A stretch of DNA of 64,000 bases, from contig CAIOAN010000003.1 of assembly GCA_903855995.1 (NCBI GenBank), positions 118,161 to 182,160 of the forward strand. The letters are read 5' to 3'. Shown here piece after piece: positions 7,216 to 16,671 of the stretch. The stretch's first letter is position 1. Each line of letters opens with the position of its first letter. The position numbers were made by a program, and so were the translations under genes. The notes below the pieces were generated by a model, which saw nothing but the letters and a program-made list of their open reading frames with translations, did not search any database and was not told where the DNA came from. This stretch comes from an uncultured Opitutia bacterium. Its GTDB lineage: Bacteria; Verrucomicrobiota; Verrucomicrobiia; Opitutales; UBA953.

Positions 7216-9807
7216 TTACTGCGAAAGGATGGACATTGCCGCCATCACCGGCGGGCCGGCCTTGGGGTCGAAGCGGGCGTTCATCGTGAACTTGGCGTCG
7301 CGGGCCGAAGGGATGGATTTCTCCACGAGCACCTGCTGGGCGCCGGGAGACTTGTCGTCGCTGAGGGCGCCGCGCATGCGTTCCACCATCGCGTCGTAGT
7401 CGAGCGTATCGACGCAACGGTTGATGAGCTTCCAGCCTAGGTCGGCGTCTTTGGGCGGGGTGATCTTGGCGATGACCGCGAGCGGATCGCGGGGCGAACC
7501 TTCGGTGAAGCGATCGAACTGATAGAGGTATTTACCCCCAAGTACCAAGGAGTCATTGCCGGCGGTGCGGAGGGAGAGCAGCATCTCGAAATCGAGCGAC
7601 GGCTGCAGCTGTTCGTAACGTTGGCGGGTCGTGTCGCTCATCGGCAGCCGACGGAAAAAGCGGTTGGCATCGAGCCAGAGGGTCAGTGCACCGGGTTGGT
7701 TATTGGCGTAGGCTGGGAGGCGGTCGCGCAGTTTTTCGCCAGGGCGTAGCGGGCGCTGTTCCGGGCGCAGTAGGCACTGGCGGATTTCCTGTTCCACACA
7801 AGGGGCGTGAGGATTGCCTTCGAACTCAACTAAGATGATGGCGGTCCGGTTCGTCAGACCAAAGGTAAAAAACCCGCCTTCAGGGTCCATGTAACGGCCC
7901 TCCCCATGTTTGATCATCGAGCGACTTCGGGTGAGGTTCGATGGCGGTCGCCCGGTCTCGCCGCGGAGGGCGTTATTCATCTGGTCGGCGATGCGTGAGA
8001 GCGCGGCTTCGGCGATGGAAGGGTCGGTCACGCGAATGACCGCGCCGCAGAGCATCGCCGGGTGCTCCGTGCTGGCCGAGGCGCCGATGGTGCTGGGAAA
8101 CTTGGCGAACGCGTAGATTTCAGAATGGGCGTCGAGGCCGTTCTTCAGGAGTTCCGCGAAGGCGGCGGACATGCCCTTACCGCCGGTGCGTTCGAGCCAT
8201 TCTGGAAAAGCCTTGGTGCTTTTCTGGCGAAGATCGTCGGGCCGAAAGGTGACCACGGCGAAACTGTCTCCTGGGATAACGCTCGCGGTGCCGACGTTCG
8301 AGTGCGCGTTCTGCGTGTTACGTTCGGTGACCCAGACCCAGGCGAGGATGAGGGCGAGCACCGAAGTCAGGATTGCGACGACGGTGATCTCCCAGGCGGC
8401 CCAGGGGCGGGCGGTGCGCGCGGCGCCCGCGGCGGAGGAAGAGGCGGAGCCCCTTTCGTTGCGGCTTTTCTTGCGGCCTTGGACGGCCATGTTGAAGGCG
8501 ACGACGAGCGTGACGGCGAGCGGATCGAAGACAGCGACGAGCGCCAGCATCAGCCATTTTACGACGTCGTCGGCTTCGGCGTCAAAGGCGCGGGCCACGA
8601 AGCGGTAGGAGCCGATGTCGGAGGCGGCGATCTGGTCGCGCAGGTCATGGATTTGCTTGTTGCGATCGGCGACGGTCGTGTGGAGCTTCGCGATTTCGGC
8701 GTCGCTCATGGTGACCTTGCCCTGGCCCTGTTCCTGCAGGTTCGCGAGCTGCTTCTCGAGGTCGGCGATGGTGGCGGCCCCGGTCTTGCGGAGGTCCTTC
8801 TCTTCGGCGTCCACGCGTGCGAGTTCGTCGGCGAACTGTTGGCGGAGGGCGGAGACTTCCTTGCCGCTGTCGGTGTTGAGGCGGGATTGTTCGGTGCGGA
8901 GGGCGGAGATGCGGGAGTTCGAATCGTTGCGGACGCGTTCGATGCGGGCGCCGGAATCGGCCAGCTTGGCTGTGATGGCGTCGCGCTCGGGCTTCTGCTG
9001 TTCGCGCAGTTCCTGACCCTTCTTCACGTTATCCTTGTCGAAGAAGATATACTGGCTGGTGGTGCCCTGAGCGGTGTAGGCCGTCACGGCCTGGTCGAGG
9101 ACCTTGATGCGTTCATTGAGGCCGGCGATGGTGGCTTCTTCGGAGGCGAGGGATTTACCGGCGGAGGCCTCTTCGGCGGCGATGGATTTGGCGATCGTGG
9201 CGGATTGCTCGCTGGCGCGCTGCGTCGGGGCGGAGAGATCGGCGGAGCGGCGGTCATTGATCGCTTTACGCTGTTCCTGCAGGCGGGTGAGGGAGGCGTT
9301 GAGGGACTCGTTGGCCTGCGTCAGGCGGGTCTGGGCCTTAGCGAGGTCTTCGCGGCTGGCGGTGCTGATGCGGGAATTCTTGCCGCGGGAGTCATCGATC
9401 TGGTGCTGGACTTCGACGATCTCTTTTTCGATGGCCGCGATTTCTAGTTCATTGCGTTGAATCTGGGTTGTCGTCTTCTCGTAGGCGCGGGCGAGGTAGC
9501 CGTAGTTACCGAGCGAGGTGATCGCGATCAGCACCAGCACCGCGAGGGTGAGGTAGAAGCGGAGCACGCCGTTGACCAGGTCCCAGTAGCGGTAGAGGAA
9601 CGAGGCGGCGACGAGCTTGCCGACTTCTAGGGAGGCGGCCATCACCATGACCGGTACTTCGGAGCCGACAAAGAGCAGGCCGAGTCCGCGGACGGAGAAG
9701 AAGGCCGAGCAACCGGCGATGTAGAGCGCCGAGGCGATCAGGATGAGCCGGAAGCCCCAGGTCAGGCTCTTTGGTTCCTCGGCGGCGGAGGCATCTTGTG
9801 TGGTCAT
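7216..9807 (-). CDS. Large inner-membrane coiled-coil protein (DUF4407-like layout), function unknown
   Basis: An 863-residue protein. Three hydrophobic helices lie near the N-terminus (about residues 19-43, 46-75, 82-105). A long coiled coil follows, about residues 108-395, rich in Glu/Lys/Arg with heptad spacing. Next come a fourth helix (WLMLALVAVFDPLAVTLVVAFNMAV), a short Ser/Ala/Arg-rich linker, a fifth helix (WEITVVAILTSVLALILAWVWV) and a C-terminal domain of about 360 residues beginning SVIPGDSFAVVTF. Three helices, coiled coil, then a helix containing DPLAV recalls DUF4407-type membrane proteins, but the C-terminal domain is unfamiliar. A plausible promoter lies 27 bp upstream. Its partner is probably the repetitive lipoprotein immediately downstream. 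Confidence 0.75.
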   Translation of the reverse strand: MTTQDASAAEEPKSLTWGFRLILIASALYIAGCSAFFSVRGLGLLFVGSEVPVMVMAASLEVGKLVAASFLYRYWDLVNGVLRFYLTLAVLVLIAITSLGNYGYLARAYEKTTTQIQRNELEIAAIEKEIVEVQHQIDDSRGKNSRISTASREDLAKAQTRLTQANESLNASLTRLQEQRKAINDRRSADLSAPTQRASEQSATIAKSIAAEEASAGKSLASEEATIAGLNERIKVLDQAVTAYTAQGTTSQYIFFDKDNVKKGQELREQQKPERDAITAKLADSGARIERVRNDSNSRISALRTEQSRLNTDSGKEVSALRQQFADELARVDAEEKDLRKTGAATIADLEKQLANLQEQGQGKVTMSDAEIAKLHTTVADRNKQIHDLRDQIAASDIGSYRFVARAFDAEADDVVKWLMLALVAVFDPLAVTLVVAFNMAVQGRKKSRNERGSASSSAAGAARTARPWAAWEITVVAILTSVLALILAWVWVTERNTQNAHSNVGTASVIPGDSFAVVTFRPDDLRQKSTKAFPEWLERTGGKGMSAAFAELLKNGLDAHSEIYAFAKFPSTIGASASTEHPAMLCGAVIRVTDPSIAEAALSRIADQMNNALRGETGRPPSNLTRSRSMIKHGEGRYMDPEGGFFTFGLTNRTAIILVEFEGNPHAPCVEQEIRQCLLRPEQRPLRPGEKLRDRLPAYANNQPGALTLWLDANRFFRRLPMSDTTRQRYEQLQPSLDFEMLLSLRTAGNDSLVLGGKYLYQFDRFTEGSPRDPLAVIAKITPPKDADLGWKLINRCVDTLDYDAMVERMRGALSDDKSPGAQQVLVEKSIPSARDAKFTMNARFDPKAGPPVMAAMSILSQ

Positions 9808-9833
9808 GGGGAAGGAAGCGGGGTGTACGGCCC

Positions 9834-9862
9834 TTTCTACTATAACCCCGTAGGGCTGTCAA
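9834..9862 (-). promoter_or_regulatory. Sigma70-like promoter for the coiled-coil membrane protein
   Basis: On the - strand a perfect TTGACA (9862-9857) is followed after 17 bases by TAGAAA (9839-9834), 27 bp before the start codon at 9807. The -35 is ideal; the -10 matches four of six positions. Confidence 0.45.
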
Positions 9863-9870
9863 AAGGTAGA

Positions 9871-9900
9871 TTGGACAAAAACAGTCATATAAATTAATAT
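9871..9900 (+). promoter_or_regulatory. Candidate promoter for the DUF1501 cluster
   Basis: TTGGAC (9871-9876), an 18-base spacer and TAATAT (9895-9900) lie in an AT-rich island about 110 bp upstream of the DUF1501 start. The island stands out against the GC-rich surroundings. The resulting leader would be about 105 nt. Confidence 0.4.
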
Positions 9901-10011
9901 AAGAGCGATTTCCGTCTTATAAGCATGGCGCTCCCCTATTAACTACATTTGAGCATTTTATTCGCAACCCCCCGGCCATCCTCCTGTCTTAAACGCAACC
10001 CCGACCGAACT

Positions 10012-11343
10012 ATGAAGCTCCATCGTAACTGTGAAGGCAATCACCCCGACGTTCTCTCTGCGCTGAGTCGCCGCGAGTTCATGCAAATTGGCATGATTGG
10101 CTCCCTTGGCCTCAGCCTCCCCAGCATGCTTCGCCTCCAGGCGGCCGAGATGCCAAAGGTCGAGTCGTTCAACGCGATGGCCGACTCCATCATTCATATT
10201 TATCTGCCGGGCGGCATGGCGCAGCACGAGTCGTGGGATCCGAAGCCTTTCGCCTCCCCTGACTACCGCGGCCCGTACACGCCGATCAAGACCTCGGTCC
10301 CCGGCGAATATGTCGGCGAAAAGTTCGTCAACATCGCGAAAATCATGAACAAGCTCACCGTCGTCCGCTCGATGACGCACGGTGAAGCCGCCCACGAGCG
10401 TGGCACGCATAACATGTTCACGGGCTACCGTCCGAGCCCTGCGATCAAGTTCCCCAGCTTTGGTTCCATCATCTCGCACGAGCAGGGCAGCCGCAACAAT
10501 CTGCCTCCTTACGTCGTCGTCCCGAGCCAGAGCATCCCGGAGCAGGGCACCGGCTACATGAGCAGCGCCTTCGGTCCTTTCGCGCTCGGCAGCGACCCGG
10601 CCGACAAGGGTTTCGCCGTTCGCGATTTGCTCGCGCCGAAGGATGTCACCACCCAGCGCTTCGACCGCCGCCGCAACATGCTGGCCGCCGTGGACGAACA
10701 TTTCCGCGCCTCCGAAAAATCCGACGCCATCGGTGCGATGGACAGCTTCCAGCAGGCCGCCTACGGCCTCGTCAGCAGCGCCAAGGCCCGCGAGGCCTTC
10801 GACCTCAGCAAGGAATCCGACAAGCTGCGCGATGAGTACGGCCGCAATACCGCCGGTCAGCGTTTCCTCCTCGCCCGCCGCCTTGTCGAGGCTGGCGTCC
10901 GCATGGTCTCCGTGACTTACGGCGGCTGGGACCACCACTCGAACATCAAGGGAGCTTTCGATCAGAACGCCCCCAGTTTCGACCAGGCTTTCGCCCGCCT
11001 CATCACCGATCTCGCCGACCGCGGTATGCTCAAGCGCACGCTCGTCATGGTCAGCTCCGAGTTTGGCCGCACGCCGAAGATCAACGGCACCAACGGCCGC
11101 GACCACTGGCCGCGCGTCTTCTCGGTCGCCATGGCCGGCGGGGGCATGAAGGAAGGTTACATTCACGGCGCCTCCGACGCTCTCGGTGGTGAGCCCGACC
11201 GCGATGCCGTCGGCCCGGCCGACCTCGCCAAGACCATGTACCGCGTCCTCGGCATTAACTCCGACAAGCGCATCGTGTCCGAAGGCGGACGCCCCATCGA
11301 CATCGTCAACGGCGGCCGTATGATGAACGAGTGGCTTGCCTGA
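10012..11343 (+). CDS. DUF1501 protein (sulfatase-superfamily-like), Tat-exported
   Basis: A 443-residue protein of the DUF1501 family, structurally related to alkaline phosphatases and sulfatases; its biochemical role is undetermined. The N-terminus holds a Tat-type signal: SRREFMQIG followed by a hydrophobic stretch to LRLQAAE. Family motifs include IHIYLPGGMAQHESWDPKP, the histidine-containing THGEAAHERGTHNMFTGYRPSP, GGWDHHSNIKG, SSEFGRTPKINGTNGRDHWP and FSVAMAGGGMKEGYIHGASD. I chose the ATG at 10012 because it begins just before the twin-arginine region; the longer frame from 9949 lies in the leader. It heads a same-strand cluster with the PPC, DUF1549/DUF1553 and WD40 genes. In the phyla that carry this family, DUF1501 and PSCyt/PSD genes are usually paired. 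Confidence 0.93.
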   Translation: MKLHRNCEGNHPDVLSALSRREFMQIGMIGSLGLSLPSMLRLQAAEMPKVESFNAMADSIIHIYLPGGMAQHESWDPKPFASPDYRGPYTPIKTSVPGEYVGEKFVNIAKIMNKLTVVRSMTHGEAAHERGTHNMFTGYRPSPAIKFPSFGSIISHEQGSRNNLPPYVVVPSQSIPEQGTGYMSSAFGPFALGSDPADKGFAVRDLLAPKDVTTQRFDRRRNMLAAVDEHFRASEKSDAIGAMDSFQQAAYGLVSSAKAREAFDLSKESDKLRDEYGRNTAGQRFLLARRLVEAGVRMVSVTYGGWDHHSNIKGAFDQNAPSFDQAFARLITDLADRGMLKRTLVMVSSEFGRTPKINGTNGRDHWPRVFSVAMAGGGMKEGYIHGASDALGGEPDRDAVGPADLAKTMYRVLGINSDKRIVSEGGRPIDIVNGGRMMNEWLA

Positions 11344-11410
11344 TCACGCGCTGTTTCCGTTCCGCCCGCCTGCCCGGCGCGGTGGACGGGCCGCGACCCG
11401 CTTAACCGCC

Positions 11411-13840
11411 ATGTCCCTCCGTCTCCTTTTTGCCCTCCTGCTGGTTCCGCTGGTCGCGCGGGCGGCCTATCCTGATTTCATCGCCACCAAGCCCAATGGC
11501 GGCCAGCTCGGCACCGAGCTCAAGCTGACCCTCACCGGATCGCGCCTGACGGACTTCGAGGACCTGATGTTCTATCAGCCGGGCTTCACGGTGAAGAGCG
11601 TTGAGAGCCGCGCCGCCGGCAAAGTCGAGCTCACGCTCGCCATCGACAAGGCCGTCGAGCCCGGCAACTACCTCGTGCGCATCCGCACGAAGTCCGGACT
11701 CTCCCATGCCCGCCAGTTCTTCGTGAGCCCTTTCCCGAACGTCGAGGAGAAGGAGCCGAACTCCGATTTCGCGACGGCCCAGCCGATTCAGCTCAATCAG
11801 ACGATCGAAGGCGTCATCCAGAACGAAGACGTCGATTACTTTAAACTTGAGGTCAAGAAGGGTCAGCGCATCAGCCTCGAGGTGGATGGGCTACGCTTAG
11901 GTTACGGCATCTTCGATCCGTACATCGCGATCATCGACAAGGACAAGTTCGAGAAGGCCTTCTCGGATGACACGATTCTGCACCGCCAGGATGGCTACTG
12001 CTCTTTCACGGCGGAATATGATGGTACCTACTATGTGATGGTCCGTGAATCTTCCTACCGCGGCTCGGGCAACTCCTTCTACCGCCTGCACGTCGGTAGC
12101 TTCCCCCGTCCGGATGCGATCTACCCGGCCGGCGGCAAGCTCGGTTCCAAACTCACCGTGCGCTTCGTCGACTCCAAGGAAGCCGTGACCGAAGAGGTCC
12201 AGCTGCCTTCGACGCCCAATCCGAGTTTCATGCTTTACCCGAAGTCGCAGCCCCCGGCACCTTCCGGTAACACCTTCCGCCTCTCAACTTTCGACAACAC
12301 CTTGGAAGTCGAGCCGAACGACACCATGGATAAGGCCACGGTCGCCCTGCCTGCCGATGCCTACGCGCTCAACGGTATCATCGAGAAGCCGGGCGACGTC
12401 GATTATTTCAAGGTGCCGCTCAAGAAGGGCCAGGTCTTCGATTGCCACTGCTACGCCCAGGCTCTGGGCTCGCCGCTCGATCCGACGGTGCAGGTCTTCA
12501 CGCCCAAGGGCAGCTCGCTCTCCTTCAATGACGACGGCGGCGGCATGCACCGTCTGGATTCGCGGTTCAAGTTCACGGCTTCCGTGGACGGACTCTACAC
12601 CATCAAGATCACGGATCACTTGGAACGCGGCGGACCTAACTTCGTCTACCGTCTGGAGATGATTGCGGCGCAGCCGAGCCTGACGTTCGCCTCGCCAGAC
12701 TACACGGTCAACGACACGAACTACCGACAGTTCCTCGCCGTACCTCGTGGCGGCCGCATGGCGCTCCTGGAGAACTTTACCCGCAATGGCATCGGCGGTG
12801 ATTATCGTTTCGACATCAAGAATCTGCCCCCGGGTCTGCGTCTGCTGAACGATGCCGCGCCTGGCGATATGGGTGGCATGCCTCTCGTGCTCGAAGCCAC
12901 GGCTGACGCCCCGATTGGCGGGGCGATCGTCACGCCGCAGTTGCTGCCGCTTGACCCGAAGAACACCATCGTCGGCACGCAGCGCCAGGTCTACGACATT
13001 GTCCGTTCCGGCAATACCATCTACTATCAGGGTATCGACGACAAGCTGGCGGTGGCGGTCGTCGACGAGGCGCCTTATTCCCTCGAGATCGAGAATCCGC
13101 AGGTGCCGCTTGTTCGCAACGGCGTCTATAATCTAAAGGTCGTGGCCAAGCGCAAAGAGAGCTTCAAGGGTGCGATTCGCGTCTTCATGGTCTGGACGCC
13201 TCCCGGCGTTTCCTCGCTCGGTGAGCAGACCATCGCCGCCGAATCCAACGAGACCTCCTTCCAGTTGAACGCCGGGGCCGGGGTCGATACCAAGACCTGG
13301 AAGTTTGTCGTCATGGGCGAAGCCGAGGCCGGCAACGGCCGCGTATACAATGCTTCACCGCTCGCGGATCTCGCGACCGAGGCCCCTTATGTCGCGGCGA
13401 ATACGATTCCGCTGACGGCGCTGGAAATCGGCACGCCCGGCCTGATGGTCACGAACTTCGAAGTGCAGCGTCCGTTTGAAGGCGAAGCGGTCGCGACGCT
13501 CGTCGGCGTCCCGGACACGATTTCCATCGCGCCTATCAAGGTCACCAAGGATACGAAGGAACTTCGCTTCACCGTCGTGACCAATGACAAGTCGCCCATC
13601 GGCAAGAAGGATAATCTCTTCGTGCAGGTCGACATCCCCACGGGCAAGGGCACGACCACCCACCGCGTGGCGATCGGCTCGATTCTCCGCCTCGATGCGC
13701 CGCGCAAGGCCGCTCCTGCGCCGGTCGCCAAGGCCGGTGCTCCAGTCGCGAACAAAGCCGCCGCCCCGGCTGCCGCCTCGCCGGTCGTCCTTTCCCGCCT
13801 CGAACAACTTCGCCAGAAAAACGACTCCCCTAAGAACTGA
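11411..13840 (+). CDS. Secreted protein with bacterial pre-peptidase C-terminal (PPC) domains
   Basis: A 809-residue exported protein with a signal peptide (LLFALLLVPLVARAA). An IPT-like domain around residues 25-100 (PNGGQLGTELKLTLTGSRL) precedes a PPC domain around 120-215 (EKEPNSDFATAQPI...EDVDYFKLEVKKGQ). A second IPT-like segment starts near 225 (YPAGGKLGSKLTVRFVDS). A second PPC domain lies around 300-415 (VEPNDTMDKATVALP...DVDYFKVPLKKGQ). Beta-rich domains fill the rest, and a Pro/Ala-rich linker ends the protein. No protease domain is present. The ATG at 11411 begins the signal peptide; the frame is open upstream to 11336. The gene sits between DUF1501 and DUF1549/DUF1553 genes and probably encodes a surface adhesion or assembly component. 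Confidence 0.86.
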   Translation: MSLRLLFALLLVPLVARAAYPDFIATKPNGGQLGTELKLTLTGSRLTDFEDLMFYQPGFTVKSVESRAAGKVELTLAIDKAVEPGNYLVRIRTKSGLSHARQFFVSPFPNVEEKEPNSDFATAQPIQLNQTIEGVIQNEDVDYFKLEVKKGQRISLEVDGLRLGYGIFDPYIAIIDKDKFEKAFSDDTILHRQDGYCSFTAEYDGTYYVMVRESSYRGSGNSFYRLHVGSFPRPDAIYPAGGKLGSKLTVRFVDSKEAVTEEVQLPSTPNPSFMLYPKSQPPAPSGNTFRLSTFDNTLEVEPNDTMDKATVALPADAYALNGIIEKPGDVDYFKVPLKKGQVFDCHCYAQALGSPLDPTVQVFTPKGSSLSFNDDGGGMHRLDSRFKFTASVDGLYTIKITDHLERGGPNFVYRLEMIAAQPSLTFASPDYTVNDTNYRQFLAVPRGGRMALLENFTRNGIGGDYRFDIKNLPPGLRLLNDAAPGDMGGMPLVLEATADAPIGGAIVTPQLLPLDPKNTIVGTQRQVYDIVRSGNTIYYQGIDDKLAVAVVDEAPYSLEIENPQVPLVRNGVYNLKVVAKRKESFKGAIRVFMVWTPPGVSSLGEQTIAAESNETSFQLNAGAGVDTKTWKFVVMGEAEAGNGRVYNASPLADLATEAPYVAANTIPLTALEIGTPGLMVTNFEVQRPFEGEAVATLVGVPDTISIAPIKVTKDTKELRFTVVTNDKSPIGKKDNLFVQVDIPTGKGTTTHRVAIGSILRLDAPRKAAPAPVAKAGAPVANKAAAPAAASPVVLSRLEQLRQKNDSPKN

Positions 13841-13847
13841 TCAGCCC

Positions 13848-16658
13848 ATGTTTCCTCGCCCGCGTCTGATTCTCCCGCTGCTCGCTCTCGCCTGGTCGGC
13901 CCTCGCCGCCGCCGAGCCAGTCTCGTTCGAGCAGGTGCGTGCCGTGTTCGAAGGCAAGTGCCTCGAGTGCCATAATCCGGAGAAGACCAAGGGCAAGCTG
14001 CTGATGACCAGCCGCGAGGCCTTCCTTAAGGGCGGTGAAAGCGGCACGACGTTGGTGGCTGGCGACGCTTCGAAGAGCGAGCTGGTCCGTCGCCTGACGC
14101 TGCCGAAGGGCCATGATGACATCATGCCGCCCAAGGATGGCCCTTTGCCCGCTGCGGAGATTGAATTGGTGCGCCGCTGGGTGGCGGAAGGCGCTGTCTG
14201 GACCGCCGGCGTCGTGCTGTCCGCCAAGAGCAAGGAAATCGAAGCCGCCCGCGCGGACCTGAAATTGAAGCTGCCCACGCTCGAAAAACTCCAGATCTTC
14301 CCGGAGAAGATCGGCCTCGAGACCAAGCGGGATTTCCATCGCATCGTCGTCTTCGCCACCTTCGCGGATGCGACCACGCGCGACGTCACGGCTTTCGCTA
14401 ATCTTCATGTCGCGGACGCCAAGATCGCGCAGTTCGACGGCTACTCCGTGCACGCTACGGCCGATGCCGGTCAGACTGAAGTCGTCGCCGATCTGGGCGG
14501 GCTCACCGCCCGCGCCCCAGTCGCCGTCAAGGATGGTCAGAAAGACCGGGCCATCTCCTTTCGCCTCGACGTCATGCCGGTCTTCATGCGTGCCACCTGC
14601 AACAGCGGCGGCTGCCACGGCGCCGCCCGCGGCAAGGACGGCTTCCGCCTTTCACTGTTCGGAATGGATCCGGACGGCGATTACCTTCGCCTGACCCGCG
14701 AACTCGTCGGCCGCCGCATCAACCTCGCCATCCCTGAGGAAAGCACGCTGGTCGAGAAGTGTGTGGGGAAGGTGCCGCACTCCGGCAACAAACTCTACGA
14801 CGAGGATTCCATCTATAATAAGAACATCCTCGAATGGATCACCAACGGCGCCAAGGACGACCCCGCCGATGTCGCGAAGGTGACCGGCATCGAAGTCTTC
14901 CCGAAGCAGATCGTGCTTGAGGGCAAGGACGCCACCCAGCAAATCACCGTTCGCGCGACCTACTCGGACGGCACGGACCGCGACGTGACCAACTTCGCCC
15001 TGTTCATGTCGAACAACGACCCGGTCGCCGCCATCACCAAGGACGGCGTGGTCAAGTCCGGCGAACGCGGCGCGGCCTTCATGCTGGCCCGCTTCAATGT
15101 CTTCAGCGTCACCGCCCAGGTCATCGTCATCCCCAAGGGCCTCGTCTACGAGCGACCCAAGGCCGCGGAGGTCAACTACATCGACAAGGCCGTCAACGAG
15201 CGCCTGCACCGTCTGCGCGTGATTCCTTCCGGCACCTGCACGGACGAGGAGTATGTCCGTCGTGTCTTCATCGACGTCGTGGGTCTCTACCCTAAGCCGG
15301 AGGAACTCAAGGCGTTCATCGACGACAAGGCTGCCGACAAGCGCGCCAAGTTGGTCGAAGGGCTGCTGCAGCGCAAGGAGTTCACCGAGCTCTGGGTCAT
15401 GAAGTGGGCCGAGCTGCTCCAGATCCGTTCCGGAATCGCCGGCAACAACAACATCCCCCCGTTTTATAAGAACGCCCTCCTGTATTACAACTGGCTCGGC
15501 GATCTGATCGGGAAGAACGTGCCGATCGACAAGATCGTCGTCGACCTGCTTTCCGCCACCGGCGGCACGGTCTCGGTGCCTGCGGTCAATTACTACCAGA
15601 GCGAACTCGATCGCCTGAAGCTCAGTGAGAACGTCGCCCAAGTGTTCATGGGCATGCGCATCCAGTGCGCCCAGTGCCATAACCATCCGTTCGACCGCTG
15701 GACGATGAACGACTATTACGGCTTCAACGCCTTCTTCGCCCAGATCGGCCGCAAGAATACCGACGACCCCCAGGAAGTCATCATCTACAACAGCAAGGGC
15801 GGCGAGACCCAGCACTTCCTCACCAAGAAGAACGTGAAGCCGAAGTTTCTCGGGGGTGAGGAGCCGGACCTCAAGCCTGGCGACGACCGCCGCCGCGTGA
15901 TGGCGGAGTGGCTCGCCTCGCCGCGTAACCCGTACTTCGCCCGTAATATTGCGAACATCATCTGGGCGCACTTCCTCGGCGTCGGCGTGGTGGATCCGGT
16001 GGATGACGTCCGCGTCTCCAATCCTCCCTCCAACCCCGAACTCCTCGACGAGCTCGCCAAGCGCCTGACGGAATATAAATACGATGTGCGTCAGCTTGTG
16101 CGCGACATCACCGCCTCGGCGGCCTACCAGCGTAGTTCGAAGACGAACGAGAGCAACGCCGCCGACAAGCTGAACTTCGCGCGCGCCCAGGTGCGCCGCG
16201 TGCGCGCCGAGGTGCTGCTCGACGGTATCTCCCAAGTCACCGAGACCCCGAATAAATTCCAAGGCCTCCCGGTCGGCGCCCGCGCGGTCCAGATTGCCGA
16301 CGGCGCGGTCAGTAACTACTTCCTGACAACCTTCGGCCGCTCGAAGCGCGAGTCTGTCGCCTCGACCGAGGTGAAGACCGACCCGAACCTGTCCCAGGCC
16401 CTGCATCTGATGAACGGTGACGCGGTCAATGACCGCATCGCGCGCGGCGGGGTGGTCGAGAAGATGATCAACGGCGGCAAATCCAACGACGAGATCATCC
16501 GCGAACTCTTCCTGCGCACCTTCGGGCGCGCCCCGGCCCCCGTGGAGATCAAGTCCGTCACCGATGCGATCGCCGCCGAGCCGGCCAGCCGCAAGGTCAT
16601 CCTCGAAGATGCCTTCTGGGCGCTGATGAACTCGAAGGAGTTCTACTTCAACCACTGA
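13848..16658 (+). CDS. Planctomycete-type cytochrome protein: PSCyt1, DUF1549, DUF1553
   Basis: A 936-residue exported protein. After the signal peptide comes a PSCyt1-type haem-binding domain with CLECH (Cys38, Cys41, His42). A BIG2-like domain follows around 140-215, then a segment with CNSGGCH, a non-canonical CxxxxCH spacing. A second BIG2-like domain lies around 365-450 (TGIEVFPKQIVLEGKDATQQITV). DUF1549 (PSCyt2) follows from about 460 and contains RVFIDVVGLYPKPEELKAF and the motif CAQCHNHPFDRW. DUF1553 (PSD1) covers roughly 690-930 with EWLASPRNPYFARNIANIIW and LFLRTFGRAPAP. The domain order is characteristic of Planctomycetes and Verrucomicrobia, where the family is abundant but functionally undefined. 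It lies 7 bp after the PPC gene. Confidence 0.93.
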   Translation: MFPRPRLILPLLALAWSALAAAEPVSFEQVRAVFEGKCLECHNPEKTKGKLLMTSREAFLKGGESGTTLVAGDASKSELVRRLTLPKGHDDIMPPKDGPLPAAEIELVRRWVAEGAVWTAGVVLSAKSKEIEAARADLKLKLPTLEKLQIFPEKIGLETKRDFHRIVVFATFADATTRDVTAFANLHVADAKIAQFDGYSVHATADAGQTEVVADLGGLTARAPVAVKDGQKDRAISFRLDVMPVFMRATCNSGGCHGAARGKDGFRLSLFGMDPDGDYLRLTRELVGRRINLAIPEESTLVEKCVGKVPHSGNKLYDEDSIYNKNILEWITNGAKDDPADVAKVTGIEVFPKQIVLEGKDATQQITVRATYSDGTDRDVTNFALFMSNNDPVAAITKDGVVKSGERGAAFMLARFNVFSVTAQVIVIPKGLVYERPKAAEVNYIDKAVNERLHRLRVIPSGTCTDEEYVRRVFIDVVGLYPKPEELKAFIDDKAADKRAKLVEGLLQRKEFTELWVMKWAELLQIRSGIAGNNNIPPFYKNALLYYNWLGDLIGKNVPIDKIVVDLLSATGGTVSVPAVNYYQSELDRLKLSENVAQVFMGMRIQCAQCHNHPFDRWTMNDYYGFNAFFAQIGRKNTDDPQEVIIYNSKGGETQHFLTKKNVKPKFLGGEEPDLKPGDDRRRVMAEWLASPRNPYFARNIANIIWAHFLGVGVVDPVDDVRVSNPPSNPELLDELAKRLTEYKYDVRQLVRDITASAAYQRSSKTNESNAADKLNFARAQVRRVRAEVLLDGISQVTETPNKFQGLPVGARAVQIADGAVSNYFLTTFGRSKRESVASTEVKTDPNLSQALHLMNGDAVNDRIARGGVVEKMINGGKSNDEIIRELFLRTFGRAPAPVEIKSVTDAIAAEPASRKVILEDAFWALMNSKEFYFNH

Positions 16659-16671
16659 TCCAGTCTGCGCC

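Noticed and set aside
8062..9447. 461-codon + strand frame opposite the coiled-coil protein
   Set aside because: Gly/Asp/Val-rich shadow of a coiled-coil gene; no motif or signal.
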